From GCA-2705995 sp048267965 (GTDB lineage: Bacteria > Bacteroidota > Bacteroidia > Flavobacteriales_G > Salibacteraceae), in contig JBLWWK010000015.1 of the NCBI GenBank assembly GCA_048267965.1, positions 6,461 through 70,460 of the forward strand: a stretch of 64,000 nt of DNA, in the 5' to 3' direction. Every line of letters begins with the position of its first letter. Position 1 is the first letter of the stretch. The translations under genes and the position numbers were made by a program. The notes below the pieces were generated by a model that ran no database searches, was not told where the DNA came from, and was given only the letters and a program-made list of their open reading frames with translations. Positions 8,579 to 17,954 of the stretch are shown piece by piece.

Positions 8579-9448
8579 TTACTCTTCTATTGTGATTGAA
8601 GCATCGGTAACTGAATGTACTTTAAAGTAGCCAATGGCTTGCTCCTCTGAGTTGATTTCGAAGATATTTCCTTTAACTTGAGCGGGAGGAGAATCGAAAA
8701 TTCCACCACCGCTTGTTTGGCTATCTAACAAAGAAATGAACTCGTAAAAGCCTTTTGATATTTCAATTTGCTCGATTCTTACGTTAACTTCTGGGTATAC
8801 TTCTAAGAAATCTTCAAAGTCTTCTTGTGGCATAAAGTAAGCCGTAAAAACTAAGGTGTCGTTCTTTACCACTTCATCGCTGGCATAAGCCAAGTCACCC
8901 GAGTTTCCGAGGTAGAAATCGTTTACATAAACTTTCCATTGGTAGTAATCGCCAACGGGTTGAGGCTCTAACGTTCTCAGTTTTACTTCGTAACCTTCAT
9001 CGAAGGGTAAATCATCGTTGAATTCGTAAAAGATAGAATCAATAAGAGGTACTTGGTACATGGTTTCACTTTGTGAAACATATTCTTTACCGTTAACTCC
9101 CGATTTAATGTAAACGCTGTAATCGTTGCCAACGGTTCCTTTCCCTTGTAATTCGAAACGTTGGGTTGCTGTGTTGAAATCAAAAGTATCAATAGGGTTT
9201 CCGTTTTCTCTCAAAACAACCGTTGCACTTTGTTCTGCCGAATAATTGGGCTCGTCTTCGTTAAAGTAATTCGTGCTGTAGCTCAATTTTACGTATTGAA
9301 TTGTATCTCGATCAGAGAATTCACCTTCTACTACTAAAATAGGAGTAGGGTCGTCTAAATCTAAGTCTATTTCGTCTTCACAGGCAGTAAATGCCAACAA
9401 TAGCAAGAAGAAATAAATAGGCGGGTATGAAATTAATTTCTTGTTCAT
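8579..9448 (-). CDS. DUF4249 lipoprotein, partner of the TonB-dependent receptor
   Basis: 289 residues with a lipoprotein signal peptide ending LLAFTAC (C23), then an acidic run (EDEIDLDLDDPTP) typical of surface-exposed Bacteroidota lipoproteins. The domain DPTPILVVEGEFSD onward matches DUF4249, a family encoded almost always directly after a TonB receptor, as here (11-base gap). The likely role is to cap or assist the receptor on the outer membrane. The ligand is unknown. Confidence 0.87.
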   Translation of the reverse strand: MNKKLISYPPIYFFLLLLAFTACEDEIDLDLDDPTPILVVEGEFSDRDTIQYVKLSYSTNYFNEDEPNYSAEQSATVVLRENGNPIDTFDFNTATQRFELQGKGTVGNDYSVYIKSGVNGKEYVSQSETMYQVPLIDSIFYEFNDDLPFDEGYEVKLRTLEPQPVGDYYQWKVYVNDFYLGNSGDLAYASDEVVKNDTLVFTAYFMPQEDFEDFLEVYPEVNVRIEQIEISKGFYEFISLLDSQTSGGGIFDSPPAQVKGNIFEINSEEQAIGYFKVHSVTDASITIEE

Positions 9449-9459
9449 TTCAAATGCTT

Positions 9460-11847
9460 TTAAAAGGTGAAGTTATAGGTTACAGAAGGAACCGGAATTC
9501 CAATAATTGATAATTGGTAAGCCTGCGAACTGTTACGTGTAGAAGTATCGGTTACACTTTCTCCTGGAGGAGTTCTAAAGTAAATCGAGTACGGGTTCCT
9601 TCTACCATACAGGTTATAAACGCTAAAAATCCAAGAGCTTTTCCACTTTCTATTTTCATTTTTCTTGGGGGTATACGTTGCCGAAACATCTAAACGGTGT
9701 GTGGCAGGAACACGATTTGAGTTTCTATCAGAAAAGTAAGGAACTACTTTATCGTCATACACAAATCTACTTTCGGGATACGTAATTGGACGACCCGTAG
9801 CAAAAATGAAGTTTAAACCGAAATCCCATTCTTTGTTGTAATCATAAATGGCAACAAGGCTAAAATCGTGCGGTTTATCCCAGTTAGCATTGTACCAATC
9901 GCCACCGTTAATGCCGTCTATTTGTTCAGAACCAAGGTCAATTGCTTTTACTTGACGCTCGGTTTTAGAAAGGGTATAAGAAATCCAACCGGTTAATTTT
10001 CCTTTGGTTTTCTTAAACATAAATTCAGCACCGTAAGCTCTACCGTCTCCTGTTAAAAACTCCGTTTCAACCGTTTCGTTCAAGATCAGTTCAGCACCAT
10101 CTCTGTAATCTAATAAATCGTTCATGGTTTTGTAGTACCCTTCAACAGAGAGTTGGTACATGTTTTTGTTCAGGTTTCTGTAATAACCTAAAGCTACCTG
10201 ATCTGCCGTTCCGGGTTTTACATACTTACCAGCAGGTTTCCAAACATCGATGGGAGTAGCAGCCGTTGTATTCGAAACCAAGTGGATGTATTGTCTCATG
10301 CGGTTGTAGCTCAATTTAAGAGAGCTTACATCGGTTAACTGGTAATTAGCGCCAAAACGAGGTTCAAATCCACCGTAGTCTTTAGTTACGTCAAAATCAT
10401 CGTGCTTGGTAGTTGAGATAATATCGTCTCTATCTGTTGGAGTTCCCGCTTCGTATTCGTTAATAACACCACCCATATTGAAGAAGTGAGAATAACGAAG
10501 TCCGTATTGCAATGTTAAGCGAGCGCCAATTCTTTGCTCGTTACCAACGTAAATGGCCGGTTCGAAAGCATTTTCGTGAGGAACTTCAACTACATCGATT
10601 AACGCTTCGTCACCAACGCCTTTAGCACGGCCTGGTCTAAAGTTGTAAAACAAACCGTTTACACCAAACTCTAGCGTGTTGTTCGGGTTCAGGTAATACG
10701 TTAAATCTGTTTTTAGGTTGTAATTGTAAATGTTCGATTCCCATTCAAAACCGTTACCTCCAAAATCTGCAGAAAGCGCATAACCGTAATCTGCATAAAT
10801 AGCGGTAAAGTTGCTAAATAGCTTTTCGTTAAAAAGGTGATTCCAACGTAAAGAAGCTGTTTTATTTCCCCAATCGTTTTCGAACGTACTACCAAAACCG
10901 AAAACATCACGACCAAGGTAAGTAGACAAGAACAGTCTGTTTTTATCGTTGATGGTGTAATTCACTTTAGCGTTTAAATCGTAGAAATACGCTTTGGTAT
11001 CTTTCAATTCATCGTTAAAGAGCAAGAATAAATCGGCATACGAACGTCTACCCGAAACTAGGAAAGACACTTTGTCTTTAACAATGGGTCCTTCTAAAGT
11101 TAAACGGCTAGAAACAGTACCGATTCCGCCATTCATTTTAAACTTCTTAGAATTTCCTTCTCGTTGGCGAACGTCCATTACAGAAGACAATCTACCACCG
11201 TAACGCGAAGGAATTCCACCTTTGTACAACTGAACATCTTTAACCGCATCAGGATTAAACACAGAGAAAAAGCCAAACAAGTGAGAAGAGTTGTAAACAG
11301 GAGCTTCGTCTAAAAGCAGCAAATTTTGGTCAATGTTACCACCGCGCACGTTAAATCCAGGAGCACCTTCACCAACAGAAGACACACCGGGTAATAGCTG
11401 AATAGAACGAACCACATCGGCTTCACCCATAAACTGAGGGATTTTCTCGATGGTTTTCATCTCCACTTTCTCTACCGACATTTGAACTTCTCGCAGGTTG
11501 GCATCTTCGCGCTCCCCTTTTACTTCAAATTCTTTCAGCATTTGAGACTTAGCACCCAATTCGATGTTTTGCTTCACATCTTGGGTGAGTTCAATGGTTT
11601 TTACAATCGGTTCGTACCCAATAAAAGAAAAAGTTACCTCGTAGGTTCCTTGTTCTAAAGTTAATGAGTAAAAACCGTACAGGTTGGTGGTGGTACCAGA
11701 CGCTAGTTGCGAAATAAAAACGGTAGCACCAATAAGTTCTTCGCCACTTTCTGCATCACTTATAAAACCGCTAAGGGTGTGTTTTTGTGCAGAGGCTGAC
11801 AGGCCAAATAACATGCAAAGTAAAAAGAGCAATCTTTTCCAATTCAT
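9460..11847 (-). CDS. TonB-dependent receptor with N-terminal carboxypeptidase-regulatory-like domain
   Basis: 795 residues. A signal peptide (MNWKRLLFLLCMLFGLSASAQ) is followed by a CarboxypepD_reg-like domain (HTLSGFISDAESGEELIGATV), a plug (PGVSSVGEGAPGFNVRGGNIDQNLLLLDEAPVYN region) and a 22-strand barrel ending SVTYNFTF. It imports a ligand across the outer membrane using TonB energy. Pairing with DUF4249 rather than SusD argues against a classic polysaccharide utilisation locus. No exact copy of the GTAGGAACC repeat lies in this long gene. Confidence 0.93.
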   Translation of the reverse strand: MNWKRLLFLLCMLFGLSASAQKHTLSGFISDAESGEELIGATVFISQLASGTTTNLYGFYSLTLEQGTYEVTFSFIGYEPIVKTIELTQDVKQNIELGAKSQMLKEFEVKGEREDANLREVQMSVEKVEMKTIEKIPQFMGEADVVRSIQLLPGVSSVGEGAPGFNVRGGNIDQNLLLLDEAPVYNSSHLFGFFSVFNPDAVKDVQLYKGGIPSRYGGRLSSVMDVRQREGNSKKFKMNGGIGTVSSRLTLEGPIVKDKVSFLVSGRRSYADLFLLFNDELKDTKAYFYDLNAKVNYTINDKNRLFLSTYLGRDVFGFGSTFENDWGNKTASLRWNHLFNEKLFSNFTAIYADYGYALSADFGGNGFEWESNIYNYNLKTDLTYYLNPNNTLEFGVNGLFYNFRPGRAKGVGDEALIDVVEVPHENAFEPAIYVGNEQRIGARLTLQYGLRYSHFFNMGGVINEYEAGTPTDRDDIISTTKHDDFDVTKDYGGFEPRFGANYQLTDVSSLKLSYNRMRQYIHLVSNTTAATPIDVWKPAGKYVKPGTADQVALGYYRNLNKNMYQLSVEGYYKTMNDLLDYRDGAELILNETVETEFLTGDGRAYGAEFMFKKTKGKLTGWISYTLSKTERQVKAIDLGSEQIDGINGGDWYNANWDKPHDFSLVAIYDYNKEWDFGLNFIFATGRPITYPESRFVYDDKVVPYFSDRNSNRVPATHRLDVSATYTPKKNENRKWKSSWIFSVYNLYGRRNPYSIYFRTPPGESVTDTSTRNSSQAYQLSIIGIPVPSVTYNFTF

Positions 11848-12169
11848 GGGTTTAGGTTTGATTTTAATTTGGGGGCAAAAGTCTGCTCACAAACGTTAAT
11901 AGACAAGCGTCTATTGTTCGAGTGGCATATAAAAGGGGTGAACGGAGATAAACATGTACTGAATTGTATTTTAAAGGAAATCAACCTGAATTTAAAGCGG
12001 TTAAAACAGATGAAAACAAAGAGAAATCATCATTTGAGAAAGATTGAGTAGAAGAGAAGAAGAAAAAGTAGCACAGAAATAGTGAAAGAAAAATATCGGT
12101 AGGAACGCGATTTTGACGGCTTCCGAACAGCACAACAATTGATGAAATCGGGTTCCTACCGAGAAGAAA
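11848..12169. other. 322-base intergenic region upstream of the TonB receptor
   Basis: No convincing gene. It holds the long inverted repeat at 12096-12162 and an A-rich stretch. The TonB receptor promoter should lie near 11850-11900 on the minus strand, but no clean TAnnTTTG box was found. Confidence 0.6.
12096..12162. repeat. Inverted pair of GTAGGAAC repeats
   Basis: TCGGTAGGAACGCGATTT (12096-12113) and AAATCGGGTTCCTACCGA (12145-12162) are reverse complements over 18 bases with one mismatch, separated by 31 bases. The right arm contains an exact GGTTCCTAC (12151-12159), the left arm a one-base variant. It lies just downstream of the FAH gene and could fold as a terminator-like hairpin, although no long T-tract follows. 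Confidence 0.85.
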
Positions 12170-12781
12170 TTATTTTACGCGAAACGATAAAACTTCTTGA
12201 CCTTGAATAGAGCCTTTAAACTCATCGTTGATGGCTACTTTGCCAACACCCGCTGGGGTTCCTGTAAAAATGAGGTCGCCAATTTTAAGAGTAAAAAACT
12301 GACTAACGTATTCGATTATTTGATCGATTGAAAAGAGCATATCGCTGGTGTTGCCTTTTTGAACAAGCTCGCCATTTTTATGAAGATCAAAATCGATGTT
12401 ATCCATCTGTGGAAGTGATTCTACAGTGATAAATTCACCCATTAAGGCAGAACTATCAAAACCTTTGGCTTTTTCCCAAGGAAGTCCTTTTTCTTTTAGT
12501 TGTTGCTGTAAGTCGCGAGCGGTAAAATCGATACCCAAACCAATTTCGTTGTAATACTTGTGGGCAAACTTGGCTTGTATGTGCTTGCCAATGCGATTAA
12601 TCTTAACAACCAATTCTGCTTCGTAGTGAATGTCAGAAGAAAAATCGGGTAAGAAAAAAGGCTTGTTATGCGGCAATAGAGCGGAGTCTGGCTTGCAAAA
12701 AACAACTGGTTCTGTGGGTACTTCGTTGTTGAGTTCTTTGGCGTGTTGAGCGTAATTACGACCAATGCAAATAATCTTCAT
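12170..12781 (-). CDS. Fumarylacetoacetate hydrolase family protein
   Basis: 203 residues, the compact FAH/YcgM-type fold. IGRNYAQHAKELNNEVPTEPVVFCKP at the start, HYEAELVV (metal-binding glutamates) and FTGTPAGVG near the end are family signatures. Members act as acylpyruvases or oxaloacetate tautomerases/decarboxylases in the cytosol; the exact substrate is not determinable. It follows the DnaQ-like gene with a 9-base gap, so the two are probably one transcript. Confidence 0.87.
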   Translation of the reverse strand: MKIICIGRNYAQHAKELNNEVPTEPVVFCKPDSALLPHNKPFFLPDFSSDIHYEAELVVKINRIGKHIQAKFAHKYYNEIGLGIDFTARDLQQQLKEKGLPWEKAKGFDSSALMGEFITVESLPQMDNIDFDLHKNGELVQKGNTSDMLFSIDQIIEYVSQFFTLKIGDLIFTGTPAGVGKVAINDEFKGSIQGQEVLSFRVK

Positions 12782-12790
12782 AAGTCAGAA

Positions 12791-13555
12791 TTAAGAGTTC
12801 ATTTTCTTTTTGATTCGGGTAAGAATTTGCTTGGTATCGGCTGGGAAATCACCTTTCATCATCCAACTGTAATAACCGGGTTCTTGCGCTAGAACATCTT
12901 CTACCAGCTTGCCCTTGTGTTTACCAAAGTTGAATACAATCTTTTTATCAGAGTTGTAGGCAAATCTCCCCATTAAATCTACGTGATTCGATCTTCTAGA
13001 GAATTGATCAAGAAATTCTACATTGTTTTGAAGTTCTTCGTAACGTTCTAATTGAGCCATTAAAACCTCGAAAGTGGCTGTGTTATCGGCTTCTGCGCTG
13101 TGGGCACCTTCTAATTCTTTGTTGCAATAAAACTGATAAGCGGCCGCTAATGTGCGCTGTTCCATTTTGTGGAAAATATTCTGCACATCTACTAAACTTC
13201 TATCGCTAATATCGAAATCGAAACCAGCGCGTTTAAATTCTTCAATGAGTACAGGTACATCGAATTTATTCGAATTATAACCAGCTAAATCGCAATCGTT
13301 CAAGAAGATATAGAGAATAGGAGCGAGGTCTTTAAAGGTAGGCTCGTCTTTTATGTCTTCGTTGGTAATACCATGAACGGCAGATACTGCAGACGGAATA
13401 GGCATTTCAGGATTAACACGTTGTGTTTTGGTTTCCTTTTTTCCGTTAGGATGAATTTTCAGGATAGAATACTCTACAATTCTATCGGTTCCTACATTTA
13501 CACCCGTAGTTTCTAAATCAAAAAATGCGATTGGCTTTTTCAGGTTCAATTTCAT
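12791..13555 (-). CDS. DnaQ-like 3'-5' exonuclease
   Basis: 254 residues from the ATG at 13555; the longer frame to 13603 would run through the promoter. Exo I (FFDLETTGVNVGTDRIVE, D and E of DxE), Exo II (AGYNSNKFDVPVL) and Exo III (HSAEADNTATFEVL, HxAxxD) are all present. It is related to the proofreading subunit of DNA polymerase III, with a C-terminal extension (FNFGKHKGKLVEDVLAQEPGYYSWM) common to the Bacteroidota version. A GTAGGAACC copy encodes the VGTDRI residues. Confidence 0.9.
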   Translation of the reverse strand: MKLNLKKPIAFFDLETTGVNVGTDRIVEYSILKIHPNGKKETKTQRVNPEMPIPSAVSAVHGITNEDIKDEPTFKDLAPILYIFLNDCDLAGYNSNKFDVPVLIEEFKRAGFDFDISDRSLVDVQNIFHKMEQRTLAAAYQFYCNKELEGAHSAEADNTATFEVLMAQLERYEELQNNVEFLDQFSRRSNHVDLMGRFAYNSDKKIVFNFGKHKGKLVEDVLAQEPGYYSWMMKGDFPADTKQILTRIKKKMNS

Positions 13556-13560
13556 AGTTG

Positions 13561-13568
13561 CAAAAGTA
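13561..13568 (-). promoter_or_regulatory. -7 box 5 bases before the exonuclease ATG
   Basis: On the minus strand TACTTTTG is followed by CAACT and the ATG. With transcription starting four to six bases after the box, the mRNA would begin at or beside the start codon (leaderless). Confidence 0.65.
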
Positions 13569-13605
13569 TTGATTGCAATAGTTAAATAGTAGCATTTAAA
13601 CATGA

Positions 13606-13638
13606 AAAAGCCCCGATAATCATCTTATCGAGGCTTTT
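13606..13638 (-). terminator. Terminator after the outer-membrane barrel gene
   Basis: Minus strand AAAAGCCTCGATAA pairs with TTATCGGGGCTTTT (14 bp with one U-G wobble) around a 5-base loop, then TTTTTC. On the plus strand the wobble becomes an A-C mismatch, so it is built for the minus strand. Confidence 0.85.
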
Positions 13639-13659
13639 GAACCAAAAAGAAGAAAAAGA

Positions 13660-14379
13660 TTATTTCAAGAAGTAATAAGCTACTGAAACGTTAAAGACTC
13701 TATGATTACTTCTGTAGTCTTTACGATCATAAGTGTCTGAACTGTAGTTGGGTGCAAGGTTACCTAAACCGTGAGAATAACCTGCGTTGATTTGTAAATC
13801 ACCTAATTCTACGCCCACTCCAGCACTTAAACCAAAGTCTAATCCCATGTAAGGAGTTTCGTCATCACTGAAGTCAGAATCTTCTACCTCACCGTAAGTG
13901 GGTTTTAAATCGTATTCTTCGTCAAATTCGATTTTAAAGTTATTGTCTTCGTAAGAGTAGTTCTCTTTGTTTTTACCGCCAATACCAGCTGCGATGTAAG
14001 GCCCTAAGTAGGCTTGGAAAATGCTGAACTTCACTACCCCGTGAATAGGCATTTCAATATAATTGTAGGTGTAACGATCGTAGCCATCAATGTTTTCATA
14101 TTCTTCTAAGTCGTCTTCTAAATCTACAGAATAGCCTTTTTGGGTGAATAATAAGGCTGATTGAATAGCGAAGTTATCGGTGATGCCATACTCAAGTGCG
14201 GCACCCACATGAAATAAAGGACGAAATTTAGTAGATGGTTCAAGGTCTGAGTCATCGTAGTTAAAACCTACATTGGCAAGGTTAAGACCACCTTTAACAC
14301 CTACTTTTAACTGCGCAAATGCACTGGTAGTAATAAATGTGGCAATTGCTACTGCTGATAATGTAAATAGTTTACGCAT
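13660..14379 (-). CDS. Outer-membrane beta-barrel protein (porin/PorT-like)
   Basis: 239 residues with a signal peptide (MRKLFTLSAVAIATFITTSAFAQ) and the start LKVGVKGGLNLANVGF typical of the outer-membrane beta-barrel family PF13568. Alternating hydrophobic strands run to a C-terminal aromatic end (NVSVAYYFLK). Central acidic segments are probably surface loops. No substrate can be assigned. It is a single-gene unit with its own terminator. Confidence 0.82.
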   Translation of the reverse strand: MRKLFTLSAVAIATFITTSAFAQLKVGVKGGLNLANVGFNYDDSDLEPSTKFRPLFHVGAALEYGITDNFAIQSALLFTQKGYSVDLEDDLEEYENIDGYDRYTYNYIEMPIHGVVKFSIFQAYLGPYIAAGIGGKNKENYSYEDNNFKIEFDEEYDLKPTYGEVEDSDFSDDETPYMGLDFGLSAGVGVELGDLQINAGYSHGLGNLAPNYSSDTYDRKDYRSNHRVFNVSVAYYFLK

Positions 14380-14514
14380 AATACTTTGGTTAAGTTTACC
14401 TACTCGTTAGGTTTTTCGGTTTACACCCTTACTCTTTTTGTTTCAGGATTTTCAGAAACTCCTATTCAGCAATAGCCAATTAACATGCCAAAAATGAGTT
14501 GGCTAGAAAACAAA

Positions 14515-14552
14515 AAAGCAAAGCAAATTAATTTGCTTGGCTTTAAAAAGGT
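14515..14552 (-). terminator. Terminator candidate after the E2 gene
   Basis: Minus strand AAAGCCAAGCAAATT pairs with AATTTGCTTTGCTTT (one mismatch) and is followed by TTTTG. The centre pairs without a spacer, so a few bases must open to form the loop. Confidence 0.65.
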
Positions 14553-14569
14553 GTATTATAAAGAAGTGA

Positions 14570-15892
14570 TTAAACTTCTCTGGTAACGTCAAAACTTTCT
14601 AGGTAATCTGCCATACGTCTCACAAACATTCCGCCTAAAGCACCGTCAACTATTCGGTGATCGTAAGAGTGTGATAAGTACATCATGTGGCGAATGCCTA
14701 GTGTATCCCCAGCTTCTGTTTCGATTACTGCTGGTTTTTTACGAATGGCTCCTACCGCCATAATAGCTACTTGAGGTTGCGGAATAATAGGGGTGCCCAT
14801 TACGTTTCCGAAAGAACCTACGTTAGAGATGCTATACGTTGCACCTTGAATCTCGTCTGGGCTCAATTTGTTTTCTCTTGCTCTTGTAGCTAGATCGTTT
14901 ACTTTTTTACTTAAACCAACCAAGTTAAGTTGATCAGCATCGTGAATAACTGGTAAAATTAGGTTTCCAGAAGGAAGTGCAGTTGCCATTCCGATATGGA
15001 TACCTTTTTTACGGATAATGTTATCACCATCTACCGAAGCGTTAATCATTGGGAAATCTTTAATGGCTTTTACAGCCGCTTCGATAAAGATAGGAGTAAA
15101 GGTAATTTTGGTTCCTTCACGCTTTTCGAAGTCTTTTTTAATACGATTTCTCCAATTTACGATGTTGGTAACGTCTACTTCAACAAAAGAGGTTACGTGA
15201 GCAGAAGTATGTTTAGAATCTACCATGTTTTTCGCAATGATTTTGCGCATGCGATCCATTTCAATTACTTCTACATCGCTACCGTAAGATTTGGCAGGCT
15301 GTTGTTGTTTAACAGCAGGTTGAGCTTTTGGAGCAGCTGCTTTAGGAGCAGGAGCTGCAGTAGCTTGGCCATTTCTTCCGTTGTTGATGTAATCTAAAAT
15401 ATCGTGCTTGGTAACTCTTCCGTTTTGGCCAGAACCATTAATAGATTCTAACTCTGCAAGAGCAATACCTTCTTCTTTTGCTATGTTTTTTACTAAAGGT
15501 GAGTAAAAACGATCACTAGAGGCAAAGTCAGGAGCGGCAGTTGCTTCTGCAACTGGTTGTGGAGCGCTATTGTTAGCGACAGCCGCTGGTGCAGGAGCAG
15601 CATTTTCGGTAGTAGCAGCGCCAGAATCTCCACCGGCAGATGGTGCTTCACCATCGGTAGAAATAATTGCGATTACGTCACCTACGTTAGCTACTTCGCC
15701 TTCTTGAACTCTAATTTCGTGAATTACTCCATCTGCTGGTGCTGGAACCTCAGAGTCTACTTTATCGGTTGCTATTTCAACTAAAGATTCTTCTGCTTCT
15801 ATAGAATCGCCTTCAGCTTTGAGCCATGTAGTAATGGTTGCTTCGGCAACACTTTCACCCATTTTAGGGAGGAGTACTTCAACTAATGCCAT
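14570..15892 (-). CDS. 2-oxoacid dehydrogenase E2, dihydrolipoamide acyltransferase
   Basis: 440 residues. Lipoyl domain 1-80 with lipoylated K44 (ATDKVDSEVPAPADG), Ala/Pro linker, E1/E3-binding domain about 130-170 (FYSPLVKNIAKEEGI), second Ala/Pro linker, and the catalytic domain with H412 and D416 (DHRIVDG). The E2 core forms the scaffold of the complex and transfers acyl groups to CoA. Its likely E1 partner, a fused alpha/beta protein, is at 38526-40505, 23 kb away. Branched-chain type is most likely; 2-oxoglutarate or pyruvate are less so. Confidence 0.92.
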   Translation of the reverse strand: MALVEVLLPKMGESVAEATITTWLKAEGDSIEAEESLVEIATDKVDSEVPAPADGVIHEIRVQEGEVANVGDVIAIISTDGEAPSAGGDSGAATTENAAPAPAAVANNSAPQPVAEATAAPDFASSDRFYSPLVKNIAKEEGIALAELESINGSGQNGRVTKHDILDYINNGRNGQATAAPAPKAAAPKAQPAVKQQQPAKSYGSDVEVIEMDRMRKIIAKNMVDSKHTSAHVTSFVEVDVTNIVNWRNRIKKDFEKREGTKITFTPIFIEAAVKAIKDFPMINASVDGDNIIRKKGIHIGMATALPSGNLILPVIHDADQLNLVGLSKKVNDLATRARENKLSPDEIQGATYSISNVGSFGNVMGTPIIPQPQVAIMAVGAIRKKPAVIETEAGDTLGIRHMMYLSHSYDHRIVDGALGGMFVRRMADYLESFDVTREV

Positions 15893-15915
15893 ATTAAACT
15901 TTGTTTTTCGAGGTG

Positions 15916-15923
15916 CAAAATTA
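15916..15923 (-). promoter_or_regulatory. -7 box of the E2 gene
   Basis: Minus strand TAATTTTG, 23 bases before the ATG at 15892. Confidence 0.55.
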
Positions 15924-15990
15924 ACTGAAAAAATGGGTTTTCCAACTGGTAACTATTTCTTAAAGTTACGCGTGAGTAGTGAGGTTTGAG

Positions 15991-17952
15991 CTATTTTTTG
16001 GTTCCTAATGCTTGTATATTCTTTAGAATGAACCCTATATCTCGCCACCATTGGTAGGTTCTAGCGTAATTAATGTTGGCAATTTCAGTATTGTTCGAAT
16101 CTTTATTTTGAGAATTTACAGAATTTCCAACTTTTAAAACTGCTGGTTTTATTTTTGGTAAAATATGCTTTTGACTTTCTAATGGTAAAAAGCCTACCCA
16201 CGTTTTACGTCCTACGGCTACCTGAAACAGATTACCTAAAAACTGAATTTTTTCTCGTTGAAATAGAATTAAAATAGGTGAAAAGATGAAAAAGAATAGA
16301 GTAGATAATAAATCTACCGTTCTCTTTGCTCGTTTGTTGTGAGGCGATACAATAGCATTAAGATTATCGATGCTGTAGAGAGAACCAGGAGTATGAATGG
16401 AGCTGCTACCAATAATAAATTCGGTATCTCTTGGCGCAATTTTATACTCCAAATTGGGGTCTTCTAAGTAAGACATCTCGTTAATAATTTGAAAGCTAGA
16501 TGTGCTTTCTCCGCAGAAAATCACCTCGTTGAGCTTAAAGGTTTGTACCACTTCTTTTAATTGACCAATGGTGGCAATAAAGTGATTGGTTTTGTTTTGA
16601 AATTGATTGGTAGGAGCCACTTCAATCATTACCTCAGGCTGCTGAAGAGTTGAGGTGATTAGATGTTTTACACGCGCTAATTCGCTGAATTCTCCCACAA
16701 CGGCCATCCTTTTGGCTGAGCCTGTTTTCCAATGAAATTCTTTTAAACCAACGAGCGTAAGTAATAAGCGAACAATGCTCAACGATAAAATGGGCAAAAC
16801 GGATCCTACCGTGATAATAGCTCTGCTAAAACGCATGTTTTCTGGTAAAAGCGCGTAAGAAACTAGTACAAAAAGGGACGAAAAAGCAATGCCTTTCCAC
16901 AATTTTTTCCATTTAAAAGGTGTGTCGTAACCGCCCGCGTAGAGAATGGTAATGAGGTAAATAACGCCAATACTGATAAACGATGGCCACACCAAATTCT
17001 CTGGATGCTGAATACCAGTTCGCCAACTGTAAAATTGCTGAAGCGCCCAAAAGCTGCCAATTATTGAAGCAAAATCAATGGTAGGAACCCAAATTCTCTC
17101 TGCAAATCGTTTCAGAATGGCGAGTGAAGCTCTAAAATAAATAGCTAAACGAATCAGTATTTCGAATAAACCCGCTTTCGATTTAGAAAAGTGTTTTTGC
17201 GCAAAAATGATCATGGCGTTGTAAAACACAAATACGTAGTTGATGCTACTTTTCTTGGTGCTTTCGCCTTTGTAATGAATTATAGAGGTATCTGAAAAAT
17301 AGTAGTTGTTATAACCGCCTAATTTTATTCTCCACGATAAATCGATGTCTTCTCCGTACATGAAAAAATCTTCATCGAGTAAACCCACTTTATCGAGTGC
17401 TGTTTTACGCATAAGCATATAGGCACCAGCTAGAATGTCGATAGAATGGTTTTCGTGTTCGCTCAGATAAGAAAGGTGATATTGGCCAAAACGCTTTGAT
17501 TTTGGGAAGAAGCTACTTAAACCAAATATTTTATAAAATGCTACTTCTGGCGTTGGTAAACCTCTTTTCGATTCGGGAAGAAAATTGCCTTTTCCATCAA
17601 TCATTCTTACTCCCAAACCGCCTGCATCTGGGTGTTGATCCATAAATTGAAGGCACTTCTCAAAAGTATCTTCCACTACAACCGTATCTGGATTTAAGAG
17701 TAGAATGTATTCGCCTTTTGCAACGCGCATAGCTTGGTTGTTGGCCTTAGAAAAGCCAACGTTGTCTTTGTTTTCGATCAGTTTTACCCACGGAAACTTC
17801 TGCCGAACCATATCGCAACTGCCGTCTCCAGAACGGTTATCTACTACGTATACTTCAGCGTCTATATTTTCAATAGCTCGTTGCACCGAGAGCAAACACT
17901 GCTCTAAAAAGTAGCGCACATTATAATTGACAATTACTACTGTTAATTTCAC
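15991..17952 (-). CDS. Glycosyltransferase family 2 fused to a degenerate sugar-transferase-like membrane region
   Basis: 653 residues. The first 250 form a WsbD/rhamnosyltransferase-like GT2 domain (VVIVNYNVRYFLEQCL, VVDNRSGDGS, NPDT at 87-90). Several membrane segments follow (about 315-400), then a nucleotide-binding-like region and a C-terminal part beginning at residue 541 (RAKRTVDLLSTLFFF) that resembles undecaprenyl-phosphate sugar transferases. The catalytic loop of those enzymes (FRTM...DAE) is not visible, so the C-terminal part is probably not an active transferase. It ends the recR transcript with a 2-base gap. It likely acts in surface polysaccharide assembly. Confidence 0.82.
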   Translation of the reverse strand: MKLTVVIVNYNVRYFLEQCLLSVQRAIENIDAEVYVVDNRSGDGSCDMVRQKFPWVKLIENKDNVGFSKANNQAMRVAKGEYILLLNPDTVVVEDTFEKCLQFMDQHPDAGGLGVRMIDGKGNFLPESKRGLPTPEVAFYKIFGLSSFFPKSKRFGQYHLSYLSEHENHSIDILAGAYMLMRKTALDKVGLLDEDFFMYGEDIDLSWRIKLGGYNNYYFSDTSIIHYKGESTKKSSINYVFVFYNAMIIFAQKHFSKSKAGLFEILIRLAIYFRASLAILKRFAERIWVPTIDFASIIGSFWALQQFYSWRTGIQHPENLVWPSFISIGVIYLITILYAGGYDTPFKWKKLWKGIAFSSLFVLVSYALLPENMRFSRAIITVGSVLPILSLSIVRLLLTLVGLKEFHWKTGSAKRMAVVGEFSELARVKHLITSTLQQPEVMIEVAPTNQFQNKTNHFIATIGQLKEVVQTFKLNEVIFCGESTSSFQIINEMSYLEDPNLEYKIAPRDTEFIIGSSSIHTPGSLYSIDNLNAIVSPHNKRAKRTVDLLSTLFFFIFSPILILFQREKIQFLGNLFQVAVGRKTWVGFLPLESQKHILPKIKPAVLKVGNSVNSQNKDSNNTEIANINYARTYQWWRDIGFILKNIQALGTKK

Positions 17953-17954
17953 AC

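Noticed and set aside
14996..15397. 133-codon frame antisense to the E2 gene
   Set aside because: Lies wholly over the E2 catalytic domain coding region and has no family match.
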